NCBI GenBank assembly: GCA_045531435.1
Contig: JAZSDZ010000013.1
Location: 1 to 23,479 of the forward strand
Source: Fimenecus sp045531435
GTDB lineage: Bacteria > Bacillota > Clostridia > Oscillospirales > Acutalibacteraceae
Length of the DNA: 23,479 nt
Direction: 5' to 3'
Every line of letters begins with the position of its first letter. Within the stretch, counting starts at the first letter, position 1. The notes beneath the pieces are model-generated. The model saw only the letters and a program-made list of their open reading frames with translations. It did not search any database and was not told the DNA's origin. The position numbers and the translations under genes were made by a program. Shown here one piece after another: positions 22,068-23,479 of this stretch.

Positions 22068-23479
22068 ATGCAGAAGAAAACCGTAGCTCTTACTGGTTCA
22101 TCAGGTACAATGGGATGGGCTGGATTTAAAGAGTTATATGCAAAAAAAGATAAGTTTAATATTGTTGTCCTTAACCGTGACAGTAAAAAGAATCGTGAAA
22201 AATTCGCTGATTATGTAAATGACCCTGCAGTTAAACTCGTTTGGGGCGACCTTACAAATTACGAAGATGTTCTTGAAATGGTAACAGGTGCTGACTATGT
22301 TCTTCACGTTGGTGGTATGGTATCTCCTGCTGCTGACTATTATCCTGTTAAAACACAGAAAACAAACGTTACTGCAGCACAGAACATTGTTAATGCTATT
22401 AAGGCACAGCCTGACCCTGATGCAGTTAAGGTTGTTTACATCGGTACAGTTGCTGAAACAGGTGACCGTAACCCTCCAATTCATTGGGCAAGAACAGGTG
22501 ACCCTATTAAAATCAGCGTTTATGACCACTATGCAATCAGTAAGGTAAAGGCTGAAGCAGTTTTTGCTGAATCAGGTCTTAAGCATTGGGTATCACTTCG
22601 TCAGTCAGGTATTCTTTATCCTGAAATCCTTAAGAATATGGAACCAATTATGTATCATGTTCCAATCAATGGTGTTCTTGAATGGGCAACTGTTGAGGAT
22701 TCAGGTCGTCTTCTTGCAAATGTTTGTGGTGACGACATTCCTGAAGAATTCTGGAGACGATTCTATAATATCGGTTCTGGTGAAGAATACAGAATCACAA
22801 ACTTTGAATTTGAAGAGCTTCTTCTCGGTACATTGGGACTTGGTTCACCAAAGAAACTCTTTGACCCACATTGGTTCACAACTCAGAACTTCCACGGTCA
22901 GTGGTACTATGACGGTGACGATCTTGAAAAGTATTGTCATTTCCGTGCTAATATTCCTGTTAAGGAATACTTCAAGAGTATGATGGATAAGGTTGAATGG
23001 TTCTATAAACTTGCATTCCTTGCAAAACCATTTGCATCTCTTGTTAAGCCATTTATGAAGAAAATCGCTGAAACTCCTGAATACGGCACAATCTGGTGGG
23101 CTGAAAATGAAGTTGATGTAAGAATGACATCATACTATGGCAGTATGTCAAAATACAAGAAGCTTCCAATGAAGTGGGCAGATTTCCCTGTTATCATTCC
23201 ATCAAAGAAGACAACATCTGATGAAGTTATTCTTCTTGACCACGGTTATGATGAAACAAAACCATTCGATTCACTTACACTTGAAGATTTACAGAAGGCT
23301 GCTGAATTCAGAGGTGGTAAGTGTCTTGCAACTGAAATCGTTGATATGTACACTCCTGTTAAATGGGTAAGTGCAAGAGGTAATGAATTTGAAATGTCAC
23401 CTAACCTTGTACTTAAAGGTGGTCACTGGTGTCCGGCTGAACTTCCTTGGCCATGGGATTATGATACAGAAGCAAAAAT
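22068..23479 (+). CDS. extended short-chain dehydrogenase/NAD-dependent epimerase-like protein with C-terminal treble-clef-like domain (3' truncated by window)
   Basis: 470 complete codons are seen and the frame is still open at the window end. The N-terminus is a Rossmann fold with GxxGxxG (G10, G13, G16 in TGSSGTMG), and the SDR catalytic pair is Y155 and K159 in YAISK. It resembles extended SDRs that epimerise, dehydrate or reduce sugars or similar substrates, but no specific substrate is evident. Residues about 300-400 are an extension. From F400 a small domain begins, LTLEDLQKAAEFRGGKC, with GGHWCP at 451-456. This resembles the treble-clef GGxCLS...GHxW...WCPxC repeat domain, with most zinc ligands replaced. 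A GGGGG site (22056-22060) lies 7 nt before the ATG; the in-frame ATG at 22047 is less likely because the site would then fall inside the gene. Codon use suggests high expression, matching its consensus promoter. Confidence 0.82.
   Translation, partial: MQKKTVALTGSSGTMGWAGFKELYAKKDKFNIVVLNRDSKKNREKFADYVNDPAVKLVWGDLTNYEDVLEMVTGADYVLHVGGMVSPAADYYPVKTQKTNVTAAQNIVNAIKAQPDPDAVKVVYIGTVAETGDRNPPIHWARTGDPIKISVYDHYAISKVKAEAVFAESGLKHWVSLRQSGILYPEILKNMEPIMYHVPINGVLEWATVEDSGRLLANVCGDDIPEEFWRRFYNIGSGEEYRITNFEFEELLLGTLGLGSPKKLFDPHWFTTQNFHGQWYYDGDDLEKYCHFRANIPVKEYFKSMMDKVEWFYKLAFLAKPFASLVKPFMKKIAETPEYGTIWWAENEVDVRMTSYYGSMSKYKKLPMKWADFPVIIPSKKTTSDEVILLDHGYDETKPFDSLTLEDLQKAAEFRGGKCLATEIVDMYTPVKWVSARGNEFEMSPNLVLKGGHWCPAELPWPWDYDTEAK

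Noticed and set aside
1..23479. Mobile elements, tRNA or rRNA genes
   Set aside because: No transposase or integrase frame, no flanking terminal repeats, and no tRNA cloverleaf or rRNA segment was recognised by eye.

Overview
The window is AT-rich and every supported gene reads on the + strand. AT-rich codon use, Gram-positive ribosome binding sites, a type I dockerin, choline-binding-like wall repeats, divergent InlB-type repeats and bacterial Ig-like domains all point to a low-GC Gram-positive bacterium, most likely a gut or rumen Clostridia (Oscillospiraceae/Lachnospiraceae type). This assignment is inferred from gene content, not from a marker gene.

Bases 1-17,030 form one closely packed block that looks like a Wzx/Wzy-type surface polysaccharide cluster. 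In order it holds a GT4 glycosyltransferase, a radical SAM protein with extra C-terminal cysteines, a second GT4-like transferase, a GT2 transferase, a polytopic Wzy/O-antigen-ligase-like polymerase, a giant 2844-residue secreted modular protein, a Wzx-type flippase, and a membrane-anchored dual-specificity-type phosphatase with a natural ten-histidine run. The giant protein has a signal peptide, a beta-rich region, a complete dockerin, Cys/His repeats, an unrecognised helical module, an NAGPA-type phosphodiester glycosidase domain, and about 720 residues of aromatic wall-binding-like repeats. Its core repeats are a near-identical 207-nt tandem array. The block ends at a clear intrinsic terminator (about 17,057-17,083). 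No initiating glycosyl-phosphate transferase or chain-length regulator is in view; these may lie upstream of base 1.

Bases 17,100-19,990 hold a separate transcription unit: a near-consensus sigma-A promoter, one secreted protein of 875 residues (signal peptide, Big-2-like domain, then a large probably alpha/alpha-toroid region of unknown activity), and a strong terminator. Bases 19,994-21,958 hold another unit: promoter, about 125-nt leader containing what looks like a remnant of a protein C-terminus, then a cytoplasmic DUF1680/GH127-like enzyme with the metal-thiolate residues intact. From 22,001 a consensus promoter, partly covered by an inverted repeat, drives an extended short-chain dehydrogenase/epimerase-like protein that runs off the window end and carries a degenerate treble-clef-like C-terminal domain.

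The working model (inference) is that the transferases, flippase and polymerase build and export a surface glycan. The NAGPA glycosidase and the outward-facing phosphatase are candidates for removing phosphodiester and phosphomonoester groups from that glycan, or from another phosphoglycan, outside the membrane. The three downstream units look like carbohydrate-related genes expressed independently of the cluster.
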